Origin: Hydrogenophaga sp. RAC07
Lineage (GTDB): Bacteria; Pseudomonadota; Gammaproteobacteria; Burkholderiales; Burkholderiaceae_C
Assembly: GCF_001713375.1 (NCBI RefSeq)
Contig: NZ_CP016449.1
Coordinates: forward strand, 3,162,001 to 3,226,000
Reading direction: 5' to 3'
DNA: 64,000 nt
The position numbers and the translations under genes were made by a program. The notes beneath the pieces were generated by a model, which saw only the letters and a program-made list of their open reading frames with translations, had not been told where the DNA came from and made no database searches. Position 1 is the stretch's first letter. Every line of letters starts with the position of its first letter. Positions 36,701 to 43,887 of the stretch are shown one piece after another.

Positions 36701-36950
36701 CCTGCGAATCAAAGTACAGCAGGTTCTCGATGCCGCTGATCTGTTCTTCGAGCGGCGTGGCCACGGTCTCGCTGATCACGCGCGGGTTGGCGCCGGGGAA
36801 CTGCGCGCGCACCACGATCTGGGGTGGCGCGACCTCGGGGTATTCCGAGAGCGGCAACTGGAAGATGGCCAGCGTGCCGACAAGGAAGATGAAGATGGAA
36901 AGCACACCGGCAAAGCGCGGCCGGTCGATGAAGAAGCGTGAGATGTCCAT
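33708..36950 (-). CDS. RND multidrug efflux permease (HAE1, MexF-like)
   Basis: Proton-driven inner-membrane pump, 1080 residues, full length for AcrB/MexF. N-terminal MDISRFFIDRPRFAGVLSIF, first helix, then the porter domain (PGANPRVISETVATPLEEQI; SGIENLLYFDSQA). The proton-relay aspartates sit in GIVVDDAIVVVENVERN in helix 4. FVPGLTGQFYKQFAVTIAIS and the second half GLACKNAILIVEFAKDLEE complete the pattern. Closest resemblance by eye is MexF/BpeF rather than AcrB. Operon partners: adaptor upstream, outer-membrane factor downstream. Substrates unknown. Confidence 0.93.
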   Translation of the reverse strand: MDISRFFIDRPRFAGVLSIFIFLVGTLAIFQLPLSEYPEVAPPQIVVRAQFPGANPRVISETVATPLEEQISGIENLLYFDSQATADGAMTLTVTFKIGTSPEAAETAVQNRINRALPRLPEIVRQIGVTTEKSSPNLTMVVHLVSPDNSRDALYLRNYGQLNVRDDLLRIPGMGSVLLFGAGDYAMRIWLDPTKLAARGLTTAEVVAAIREQNAQVAAGTVGAPPAPTGTEFQLAVNTQGRLTTEEQFADIIIRAEPATGGMIRIRDIGRVELSAGSYALRSLLNNKEAAAIAVFQAPGSNALALSNKVRETMERLKANFPPGMSYSIVYDPTRFVQTSIEKVVITLLEAIALVVLVVIIFLQTWRASIIPLLAVPVSIVGTFAFLLLLGYSINTLTLFGLVLAIGIVVDDAIVVVENVERNIEGGLSPHEATVKAMQEVSGPIIAIALVLCAVFVPLAFVPGLTGQFYKQFAVTIAISTVISAFNSLTLSPALSALLLRPHDAPKDCLMRGMDKVLGGFFAWFNRVFHRASEGYGQRVGGMVRRKSAALIVYAVLLGVMAVLFARIPAGFVPAPDKQYLIGIAQLPAGASIDRTDAVIREMSDIALKVPGIIDSVAFPGLSIAGFSAAPNEGIVFFGLAPFEDRTTPDLSKGAILGQVNGAIQQIQGARMFVVPPPAVDGLGNAGGFKLQVQDRGGLGEQALYGAVWGTLGQVYGNPKSSIGTPYSGYDINVPQLYANVDRTRAKQMGINLADIYDTMQVNLGSLYVNDFTQFGKTYQVVVQADAPFRNNAEAITNLKTRNAAGEMVPLGALMTVEPTFGPTRVTRYNGFPSADINGAANPGFSASQAEGEIEDLLKKTLPRGMSYEWTELSYQDRLTRDITLPGTQTQVPILAAVLAISVLLVILVLAAQYESWSLPMVIVLIVPMGILSALFGVWLSSFPPFMQPGDLNIFTQVALVVLVGLACKNAILIVEFAKDLEEAGEEMFAAVVHACRMRLRPILMTSIAFCAGVIPLILGSGAGSEMRRAMGIAVFSGMLGVTLFGIFLTPVFYALLRSRRRARRSGTAPQVAVQGVRHE

Positions 36951-36963
36951 GGTGGCGCTCCGC

Positions 36964-38154
36964 TCAGTTGGCGGGCGCCGGGGCTTGCGGGGCAGGCGTG
37001 GCCGGAACGGGCATGCCCTGTGCGTCCACCTTCAGCACCTGCGGCGCCACCGGCACACCCGGAATGATGCGCTGCAGGCCGTCCACCACCACGTTCTCGC
37101 CGGCCTTGATCTGGCCGCCGCCCACCACGCGCATGCCGCCCTGCAGGGTGCCAAGCTGCACACCGCGGAACTGCGGCTGGCCGTCGGCCCCCACCACCAC
37201 CACGAACTTCTTGCTCTGGTCGGTGCCGATGGCGCGCTCGGGCACCAGGACCGCCGCATAAGGCGCGCTGGTGGCCATGGTCAGGCGCGCGGCGAGGCCT
37301 GGCACGAATTGGCCTTGGTTGTTGTCGAAAGTGGCGCGCAGGCGGATGGCACCGGTCTGCGGGTTGAGACGGTTGTCCACAAAGTCGAGCGTGCCCAGGT
37401 GCGGAAAGCCGTCTTCGTTGGCCAGGCCCATGCGCACAGCGGGCGTTTTTTCGTTGGCCGAACGGATGCGCAGAAAGGTCTGTTCGCTGCCGTCAAAGTA
37501 GGCGTGCACGCGCGACACACCGGCAATGCTCGTGAGCACACTCTGTTCGTTGACCAGGTTGCCAGCCGTGATGTTGGCTCGCGAGGCGCGCCCGGCAATG
37601 GGCGCGCGCACGGTGGTGTAAGACAGGTTGAGCTGCGCCACGCGCACGGCGGCTTGCGCGGCCTTGATGTCGGCGTCGGTGGTGCGCGAGCTCGACGAGA
37701 GCTGGTCGAATTCCTGCCGCGAGACGGCTTTGGCGTCGAGCAGCTTTTGCGCGCGGGTCACCTCCAGGGTGGCCAGCTCGGCGCGCGAGCGGGCGGCGGC
37801 CAGTTGAGACTCGGCCCGGGCCACCTCGGCCTGGAAGGGACGCGGGTCGATGGTGAAAAGCAGCTGGCCTTTGGACACCAGCGCGCCATCGGTGAAGTGG
37901 ACCTTGTCCACCACACCGCCCACGCGGGGGCGCAATTCAACGTACTCGGCCGCTTCCAGCCGGCCACTGAAGGTTTCGCTGTCGGACACCGTGCGGGCCA
38001 CCGCAGGTGCCACGCTCACCGGCGGGGCCTGGGGCGGGCCGCCTTGCGCATCGGCCGGGCCGCCGCAAGCGCCGAGCCACGACGTGGCCACCAGAAGAAG
38101 AAACCACAACGCCAGAGGGATGCCCCGGCGCGGCGCGCACGACGAATTGTTCAT
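36964..38154 (-). CDS. RND efflux periplasmic adaptor (MFP) lipoprotein
   Basis: Membrane-fusion subunit, 396 residues. ATG 38154 was chosen over an in-frame TTG five codons upstream. A lipobox LGAC (about residue 29) ends a signal region with hydrophobic core IPLALWFLLLVATSW. The lipoyl domain reads LRPRVGGVVDKVHFTDGALV with KGQLLFTIDPRPFQAEVARA and a partner half NLSYTTVRAPIAGRASRANI; between them is a helical hairpin. The beta-barrel has FDGSEQTFLRI. First gene of a three-gene operon; no regulator lies next to it, though a LysR/TetR type is usual for such pumps. The 257-bp upstream region holds no gene. Confidence 0.92.
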   Translation of the reverse strand: MNNSSCAPRRGIPLALWFLLLVATSWLGACGGPADAQGGPPQAPPVSVAPAVARTVSDSETFSGRLEAAEYVELRPRVGGVVDKVHFTDGALVSKGQLLFTIDPRPFQAEVARAESQLAAARSRAELATLEVTRAQKLLDAKAVSRQEFDQLSSSSRTTDADIKAAQAAVRVAQLNLSYTTVRAPIAGRASRANITAGNLVNEQSVLTSIAGVSRVHAYFDGSEQTFLRIRSANEKTPAVRMGLANEDGFPHLGTLDFVDNRLNPQTGAIRLRATFDNNQGQFVPGLAARLTMATSAPYAAVLVPERAIGTDQSKKFVVVVGADGQPQFRGVQLGTLQGGMRVVGGGQIKAGENVVVDGLQRIIPGVPVAPQVLKVDAQGMPVPATPAPQAPAPAN

Positions 38155-38411
38155 GTTCAAAACCTGCAAAAGGGTTCATGACCGTTCCCGAAGCAGACAG
38201 GCACACCGGTGAAAGTGCGCCATCAAATTCCCGGCAGCGCTTTGACGCATAAGGAATTCTCCGCTCGGGCATTTCTCAACGGCGCGAGCATAAAGGCTCT
38301 CGGTCGCTTTGGTCGACCCCCTTTTGGGGTGGCCTGGCCCGGGCGCAAGGTCTTTCGACCAGCGCTCACACAGTCACCGTCTTTGTGAACACATGGCCAA
38401 GGCGCCGGACT

Positions 38412-38771
38412 TCACGCGCCGGGCAGTTCTTCGCGCGCTTCCACCACGAGCTGGCGCACCACCGAACCCGAAGCCGCCGCCACCGCGCGGATGCGCAAGG
38501 CCCGTCCGGTGGGAAGCTCGATGCGGCAGTGGTAGTCCAGCCCGTCGGTCTGGCCGGGGCTGTTGCTGGCGATGCGCCGGGTCCATTTCTGTTGGCCGTC
38601 GAGCTCCACCGTCAACGCATGCCAGGAGAGCGCCAGCGGCTGAGGCACGCGCACCACCAGCGTCACGTCCACGTCGAAGGTGCGGTGGCGTTCCAGCGAG
38701 CCGGGGATGTTGAGGACCGCCACCGAGGCGCCACCCGCGTCGCAACGCCAGACTTCGGCCTGCGCCTTCAT
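38412..38771 (-). CDS. Hypothetical protein, probable beta-rich cytoplasmic domain
   Basis: 119 residues, no signal peptide or membrane segment. The sequence alternates short hydrophobic strands (ASVAVLNIPGS, FDVDVTLVVRVP, LSWHALTVELDGQQ, LDYHCRIELPTG, ALRIRAVAAASGS). The 3' end of the Cys-less glutaredoxin-like gene overlaps its start by ATGA, so the two are translated together. No family recognised. The pattern suggests a small immunoglobulin-like or barrel fold, but this is only a guess from strand spacing. Confidence 0.65.
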   Translation of the reverse strand: MKAQAEVWRCDAGGASVAVLNIPGSLERHRTFDVDVTLVVRVPQPLALSWHALTVELDGQQKWTRRIASNSPGQTDGLDYHCRIELPTGRALRIRAVAAASGSVVRQLVVEAREELPGA

Positions 38772-39136
38772 GCGCTCAGCAGCTTTTTCAGTTCGCCCGT
38801 TTCGATGAGCCGGGCCACGTCTTCAGCACCGCCCACCAGCACGCCGCGCACGAACACCATGGGAAAGGTGGGCCAGCCGGTCCACATCTTCAAGGCATTG
38901 CGCCGGCGCCACTGCGAAAAGTAGCTGCCGATCTCCAGGTAACCGTGGGCCACACCGGCGGCGTCGAGTGCCTTGCGGGCCTTGCCCACCCAGGGGTTGC
39001 CCGACATGCCGAACACCATCACGGCGTTGCCGGCCACCTCGGCCTGGGCCTGGCGCAGCAGGTCGGCGTGGAGGTTGGCCACCTTCTGCCGGATGGCGGG
39101 GTGGATGGCGGTTTCGTCGAGCAGGGGGCGGGGCAT
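38768..39136 (-). CDS. Glutaredoxin-fold protein lacking the active-site cysteine
   Basis: 122 residues. The monothiol-glutaredoxin framework is recognisable: VMVFGMSGNPW, KARKALDAAGV, YFSQWRRRNALKMW, TGWPTFPMVFVRGVLVGGAE (cis-Pro and GG motif kept), DVARLIETGELKKLL. Where CGFS or CPYC is expected the sequence is SGNPWVGKAR, and there is no cysteine in the whole protein. It therefore cannot act as a thiol oxidoreductase or ligate an Fe-S cluster through that residue. Role may be scaffolding or binding of glutathione-like ligands (inference). Coupled by ATGA to the hypothetical gene downstream. Confidence 0.78.
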   Translation of the reverse strand: MPRPLLDETAIHPAIRQKVANLHADLLRQAQAEVAGNAVMVFGMSGNPWVGKARKALDAAGVAHGYLEIGSYFSQWRRRNALKMWTGWPTFPMVFVRGVLVGGAEDVARLIETGELKKLLSA

Positions 39137-39247
39137 GGGCGTTCCTTGGGCGGTCCGGAGTGAGGGCCTGAACTGTAGTGGGTGTTGATCCCCACCGCTG
39201 CATGCAGGTGTACTCGCCCCGGGCGCCGGGCTGCCCGGCGCGGGGAA

Positions 39248-40792
39248 TCAGGCGTGGTGCAGCTTGAACACCGCCACGGCGTGCACCATCTGCTCGGCCT
39301 GGGCCTTGAGGCTGGAGGCGGCTGCGGCGCTTTCCTCCACCAGCGCGGCGTTTTGCTGCGTGGCCTGGTCCATCTGCGTCACGGCTTCGCCCACCTGCGC
39401 CACACCCGAGCTTTGTTCGACGCTGGCCGAGCTGATCTCGCCCATGATGTCTGTCACGCGCTGGATGGAGCTGACGACTTCGGCCATGGTCACACCTGCG
39501 CGGTCCACCAGGGCGGTGCCTTGCGCCACGCGGTCCACGCTGGCGTTGATCAGGCCCTTGATTTCCTTGGCAGCTTCGGCGCTGCGCTGCGCGAGGTTGC
39601 GCACCTCGCCGGCCACCACCGCAAAACCGCGGCCCTGTTCGCCGGCGCGCGCGGCTTCCACGGCCGCGTTCAGCGCCAGGATGTTGGTCTGGAAGGCGAT
39701 GCCGTCGATCACGCTGATGATGTCGGCGATCTTCTTGCTGCTGTCGTTGATGCCCTTCATGGTGTCGACCACCTGGGCCACCACGTTGCCGCCCTGGGTG
39801 GCCACGGTGGACGCGCTCTGCGCGAGCTGGTTGGCCTGCTGGGCGTTGTCGGCGTTCTGGCGCACGGTGGAGCTCAGTTGCTCCATGGAGGCGGCGGTTT
39901 CCTCGAGTGCGCTGGCCTGCTGCTCGGTGCGGGCCGACAGGTCGTTGTTGCCTTGCGAAATTTCAGCGCTGGCCGAGGCCACGCCTTCGGCGTTGCCGCG
40001 CACATTGGAGACCACGCGGGCCAGGCTGTCCTGCATGCCTTTGAGGGCTTGCAGCAGCTGTGCAGCTTCGTCGCGGCCCGAGGTGTCGATGGCTTGCGTG
40101 AGGTCGCCGGCGGCTATCTGGCGCGCGCTCTCGGCGGCCTGGCGCAGCGGCACGGTGATGGAGCGGCTCAGCACGAAAGCAGCAGCAGCGCCCAGCAGCA
40201 GCGCCAGCACGCCGCCCGCCATCAGGATGTTGCGGCCGTTGGCGGCCTTGACTTCGGCGTCATTCAGCGTGGCGTCGTAAATGCCTTGCTGACGCTCTTC
40301 CAGCTTGGAAATCGAATTCAGGTACGCATCGGCCAGGGGGCGGAGGTCGCGATCCAGCGCGGCGCTCACGTCTTCACCCGCCATGCGCGCCTTGAGCAGG
40401 TTGGCGCGGGGCGTGCGGTAGGCCTCACGCGCAGCATCGATACCGGCGAGCAACTGCTTGCCTTCTTCGGACTGCACCAATTCGATCATGCGTTTGCGCG
40501 AAGCCAGCGTGACTTGCGAGGTCTTGTCCATGTCGGCCTGCCAGGCTGCGATGCGGCTGGTGTCCGAATCCAGGATGGCGGCGCGGGTGCGCACCCAGTT
40601 GAGATCGATGGTCTGGCGCCAGCGCGCGGCCAGTTGCAGCTTTTCGTTGTCTTCGGTGGCCAACTGGCGCGTGGTGCTGGAAAGCTCCTGCAGGCGCCAG
40701 ACGCCGATACCGGCCATGAGCGCGGTGATGAGCAGGACCAGGCCGAAGGAAATGGCCAGGCGGCTGCCGACCTTGATGTCGTTGAGTTTCAT
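39248..40792 (-). CDS. Methyl-accepting chemotaxis protein
   Basis: 514-residue transmembrane receptor. N-terminal helix [20 protein letters not shown], a periplasmic four-helix-bundle sensor (about 35-190, with [18 protein letters not shown]), second helix [24 protein letters not shown], then a signalling domain with methylation helices ([20 protein letters not shown]) and the conserved hairpin tip, EGQ-type in this family, in [20 protein letters not shown] and [20 protein letters not shown]. No CheB/CheR pentapeptide ending is seen; the C-terminus is VAVFKLHHA. Ligand unknown. Confidence 0.92.
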   Translation of the reverse strand: MKLNDIKVGSRLAISFGLVLLITALMAGIGVWRLQELSSTTRQLATEDNEKLQLAARWRQTIDLNWVRTRAAILDSDTSRIAAWQADMDKTSQVTLASRKRMIELVQSEEGKQLLAGIDAAREAYRTPRANLLKARMAGEDVSAALDRDLRPLADAYLNSISKLEERQQGIYDATLNDAEVKAANGRNILMAGGVLALLLGAAAAFVLSRSITVPLRQAAESARQIAAGDLTQAIDTSGRDEAAQLLQALKGMQDSLARVVSNVRGNAEGVASASAEISQGNNDLSARTEQQASALEETAASMEQLSSTVRQNADNAQQANQLAQSASTVATQGGNVVAQVVDTMKGINDSSKKIADIISVIDGIAFQTNILALNAAVEAARAGEQGRGFAVVAGEVRNLAQRSAEAAKEIKGLINASVDRVAQGTALVDRAGVTMAEVVSSIQRVTDIMGEISSASVEQSSGVAQVGEAVTQMDQATQQNAALVEESAAAASSLKAQAEQMVHAVAVFKLHHA

Positions 40793-40896
40793 GGGTCACC
40801 GGTTGAATTGGAAACGACGGGCGGTACCGCCGGTCTTGTCACTGCATCGTCCGTTTTGCCAAGTTCTTGAATCGCCAAGGGCATGGAACTTCGCCC

Positions 40897-40926
40897 TTAG
40901 CACTCACTCATAGAGAGTGCTAATAT
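40897..40926 (+). promoter_or_regulatory. CIRCE operator overlapping the rpoH promoter
   Basis: A perfect CIRCE element TTAGCACTC-N9-GAGTGCTAA occupies 40897-40923, the known binding site of the heat-shock repressor HrcA. The left arm contains a -35-like TTAGCA (40897-40902); 18 bp later a -10-like TAATAT (40921-40926) begins inside the last bases of the right arm. Repressor binding would cover the whole promoter. The rpoH start follows 28 bp after the -10, with a GAGGAGG ribosome-binding site. CIRCE is certain; the -35/-10 assignment is inferred. Confidence 0.9.
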
Positions 40927-40954
40927 TCTTGGTACTTACCCGAGGAGGTTCTTC

Positions 40955-41902
40955 ATGTCCCACTCACTTGCCCCCATTTCCGCCGCTGCCAGTGGCCAGG
41001 TCGCTGTTGCGAATCCCTGGGCGCTGGTGCCGCCGCTCGGCAACCTGGACGCCTACATTTCCGCGGTCAACCGCCTGCCGCTGCTGACGCTGGACGAAGA
41101 GCAGAAGGCCGCGCGCCGCCTGCGCGACGACAACGACCTGGAGGCCGCCGGCCAGCTGGTCATGTCGCACCTGCGTCTGGTGGTGTCCATTGCCCGCCAA
41201 TACCTGGGCTACGGCCTGCCCCACGGCGACCTGATCCAGGAGGGCAATGTGGGCCTGATGAAGGCCGTGAAACGCTTCGACCCGGACCAGGGCGTGCGTC
41301 TGGTGAGCTACGCCATGCACTGGATCAAGGCCGAAATCCACGAATACGTGTTGAAGAACTGCCGCATGGTCAAGCTGGCCACGACCAAGGCACAGCGCAA
41401 GCTGTTCTTCAACCTGCGCTCGCGCAAGCAGGGTTTCCGCTCCGACGCGCTGGACGGCGACACCCACCGCGAGGTGCTGAGCGATGTTGAAGTCGGCATC
41501 ATGGCCAAAGAACTCAACGTGAAGCCGGAAGAAGTGCGCGAGATGGAGACGCGGCTCTCCGGCGGCGACGTGGTGCTGGACCCGGGCCCCGGCGACGACG
41601 GCGAAGACGCCTTCGGCCCCATCGCCTACCTGGCCGACGCCACCCACGAACCCACCGCGGTGCTGGAATCGGCCGAGCGCGACGCCCTGGCCACCGAAGG
41701 CGTGGCCCAGGCCATGAGCGAACTCGACGACCGCTCGCGCCGCATCGTGAGCGAGCGCTGGCTCAAGGTGAATGACGACGGCTCGGGTGGCATGACGCTG
41801 CACGAGCTGGCGGCCGAATACGGCGTGAGCGCCGAGCGTGTGCGCCAGATCGAAGTGGCGGCCATGAAAAAGATGCGCAAGGCGCTGGCCGCTTACGCTT
41901 GA
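40955..41902 (+). CDS. rpoH: RNA polymerase heat-shock sigma factor RpoH (sigma-32)
   Basis: Directs transcription of heat-shock genes; 315 residues. Region 2 is NLDAYISAVNRLPLLTLDEE, then SHLRLVVSIARQYLGYGLPH and DLIQEGNVGLMKAVKRFDPD. The RpoH-specific box QRKLFFNLRSRKQ lies between regions 2 and 3. Region 4 ends with LHELAAEYGVSAERVRQIEV. A GAGGAGG Shine-Dalgarno precedes the ATG at good spacing. Upstream is a CIRCE element, so HrcA probably controls it, joining the two heat-shock regulons. An intrinsic terminator follows the gene. Confidence 0.95.
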   Translation: MSHSLAPISAAASGQVAVANPWALVPPLGNLDAYISAVNRLPLLTLDEEQKAARRLRDDNDLEAAGQLVMSHLRLVVSIARQYLGYGLPHGDLIQEGNVGLMKAVKRFDPDQGVRLVSYAMHWIKAEIHEYVLKNCRMVKLATTKAQRKLFFNLRSRKQGFRSDALDGDTHREVLSDVEVGIMAKELNVKPEEVREMETRLSGGDVVLDPGPGDDGEDAFGPIAYLADATHEPTAVLESAERDALATEGVAQAMSELDDRSRRIVSERWLKVNDDGSGGMTLHELAAEYGVSAERVRQIEVAAMKKMRKALAAYA

Positions 41903-41925
41903 GCGCGGACGCCACCGTCTGCGCC

Positions 41926-41958
41926 AACCCCGGCTGCCTTGGCATCCGGGGTTTTTTT
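41926..41958 (+). terminator. Rho-independent terminator of rpoH
   Basis: An 8-bp stem AACCCCGG / CCGGGGTT with a 12-base loop, directly followed by T5 (seven T in all), starts 24 bp after the rpoH stop. Clear intrinsic terminator geometry. Confidence 0.88.
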
Positions 41959-42059
41959 CCGCCCGTCACGCACCGATTTGGGGCCACCGGCAGCCAAGCT
42001 GTCAGCCGTGCAAGACACAATAGCGTGATCCCGCTGTTGCACATTTGTCCGCCCATCCC

Positions 42060-43796
42060 GTGACCTTCCTTGTCCGTCTCTGTGCCCTGTGCGCTTTGCT
42101 GTTGTCGCTCCACGGGGCACACGCCCAATCCGGGCCGCAGCCCTCCCCTCTGTTGCTCGATGGCGGCAAAAGCACCCTCAGCCTGGCCGGGCGCAGCAGC
42201 TACTGGGTCGACACGGCTGGACTGCTGACCGTGGACCAGCTGGAGAAACAACAAGCCGCATTGCCGTTCAGGCTGCGCGACCGGGGCAACCGCCTGCAGT
42301 TGAGCCCGGGCGCTGTGCTGTGGGTGCGTTTTGACGCGCGGGTACAAGACACCGGCGCGCAGTGGGAACTGGAGCTCACGCACTCGGGCACCGACCGCGT
42401 GAGCCTGTTCCACCGCCGTGCCGACGGCAACTGGCGATCACAGCACGCGGGCGACCGCATCGCTGTGCGCGACTGGGCCTATCCCGACCGTTACCCGGTG
42501 TTCGCCCTCGACCCGCAGGCCGGGCAGACCGTGACCTACTGGGTGCGCATCGAACACGCCCGCGTGCCGTTTTCGGGCGAGTTGCTGGTGCACAACCACA
42601 ACGCCTTGCGCGAGCTGCGCATCCAGCAGCAGTTTTTGCTGGGCGCCTATTTCGGCATGGCCTTGCTGCTGGTGGCCACGGCGGTGGCCAACGCCTTTGT
42701 GTTCCGCGACACCAGCTTTGCGGCCTATGCGGTGTATGTGACGGTGCTGGCGCTGGCGCTCGCGGCTTCGCTGGGGGTCGGCGGGCAGTTCATCTGGCCG
42801 GGCTGGCCGCGTTGGAACGGTCTGGCCGAATTCGTGTTGCTGCCACTGACCGCCGTCACCGGACTGCTGTTCGTGCGGCATGTGGTGCAGCCGCGGCGCA
42901 TCGGCCGGGGCCTGGACCGCATGGCACTCACCCTGGCCGGCGTGTTTCTGGCGCTCACCGCCTGGGACGTGGTGCGCCCCACCGCCACCAGCCTGCAGGC
43001 CCTCACCGTGGTCGGGGCGCTGACCATGGCCCTGGTGTACGCGATGCTGTGGGCCGCCTGGCGCACGGGCGATCGCTGGGTGCGCTGGATCGCGCTGGGC
43101 ATCCTGCCGGTGCTCCTGGCCGGCACGCTGCCGGTGCTGCGCAACTTCGGTCTGCTGTCTTCGGGGTTTCTTTCGCAATACGGCATGGTGCTGGCCGCTG
43201 CGATCGAAGCGCCACTGCTGATTTACGGCCTGCTGCAGCGCTCATCGGTGCAGCACGAGGCTCAGGCACGGGCACGCGCACTGGCACTGACCGAACCGCT
43301 CACCGGCCTGACCAACCGCCACAACTTCATGCTGCGCCTGCACGAGAGCCTGGTGCGCGCGCAGCGCTACCAGCACCACAGCGCACTGCTGCTGATCGAC
43401 CTGGACAACCACGGCTGGTTTGCCGAGACCCACGGTCGCGAGGTGGCCGACCGGGCCCTGGTGCTCACGGGTTCGCTGCTGCGATCGGTGGCACGCGACG
43501 TGGACACCGCGGGCCGCGTCAACGACAGCACGCTGGCACTTCTGATGGAAGGACCGGTGCGCGAAGCGCAGGTGGTGGCCGCCGCCACCAGCATCGTGGC
43601 GGGGGGGCTTCGTCCCTCCAATCAGTTGCCGGTGGGCACGACCCTCAAGTTCAAGGTGGTGCTGGCCCTGCTGCCCGACGCGGCCAGCGGCGCCGACCTG
43701 GAGAGCAACGCCCAGGCCCACCTGGACTGGCTGGGCAGCGGCCTGGACGCACTGCGTCAGGACGGCCGCAGGACCATCCTGAAGCTCAACTTCTGA
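42060..43796 (+). CDS. 7TM-DISM membrane sensor with degenerate GGDEF domain
   Basis: About 578 residues. The start is uncertain: GTG 42060 (used here) or TTG 42045; both give a signal peptide ending LHGAHAQ. A periplasmic 7TMR-DISM extracellular domain (WVRFDARVQDTGAQWELELT) comes next, followed by seven helices starting FLLGAYFGMALLLVATAVAN. The C-terminal domain resembles a diguanylate cyclase (LTEPLTGLTNRHNFMLRLHE, ALLLIDLDNHGWF), but the GGDEF loop is replaced by AGRVNDSTLALLM. Nucleotide cyclisation is therefore unlikely. It may bind a partner or sense c-di-GMP through another site (inference). It converges on lysS. Confidence 0.85.
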   Translation: MTFLVRLCALCALLLSLHGAHAQSGPQPSPLLLDGGKSTLSLAGRSSYWVDTAGLLTVDQLEKQQAALPFRLRDRGNRLQLSPGAVLWVRFDARVQDTGAQWELELTHSGTDRVSLFHRRADGNWRSQHAGDRIAVRDWAYPDRYPVFALDPQAGQTVTYWVRIEHARVPFSGELLVHNHNALRELRIQQQFLLGAYFGMALLLVATAVANAFVFRDTSFAAYAVYVTVLALALAASLGVGGQFIWPGWPRWNGLAEFVLLPLTAVTGLLFVRHVVQPRRIGRGLDRMALTLAGVFLALTAWDVVRPTATSLQALTVVGALTMALVYAMLWAAWRTGDRWVRWIALGILPVLLAGTLPVLRNFGLLSSGFLSQYGMVLAAAIEAPLLIYGLLQRSSVQHEAQARARALALTEPLTGLTNRHNFMLRLHESLVRAQRYQHHSALLLIDLDNHGWFAETHGREVADRALVLTGSLLRSVARDVDTAGRVNDSTLALLMEGPVREAQVVAAATSIVAGGLRPSNQLPVGTTLKFKVVLALLPDAASGADLESNAQAHLDWLGSGLDALRQDGRRTILKLNF

Positions 43797-43806
43797 TCGG
43801 TGCGAC

Positions 43807-43880
43807 GATTCGCCGCCGGGCCGCTCCCAAGGCGAATCAGCCCCCGTGGGGGGCAGCGGACCTCGCGCAGCGGGGGAGCG
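43807..43880. repeat. GC-rich hairpins between convergent genes
   Basis: Inverted repeat GATTCGCC (43807-43814) / GGCGAATC (43831-43838), then GCCCCC-gtg-GGGGGC (43840-43854). These lie between the convergent DISM and lysS genes. The second hairpin resembles the CCCCCC-ggt-GGGGGG core of the element at 16505. It may act as a bidirectional terminator or be a member of a dispersed repeat family. Confidence 0.5.
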
Positions 43881-43887
43881 TGGGGGC

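Noticed and set aside
33681..36941. A 1086-codon open frame on the plus strand antisense to the RND pump gene
   Set aside because: Very long antisense frames are normal in high-GC genes; this one shows no domain, only His/Gly/Arg-rich translation mirroring the real codons.
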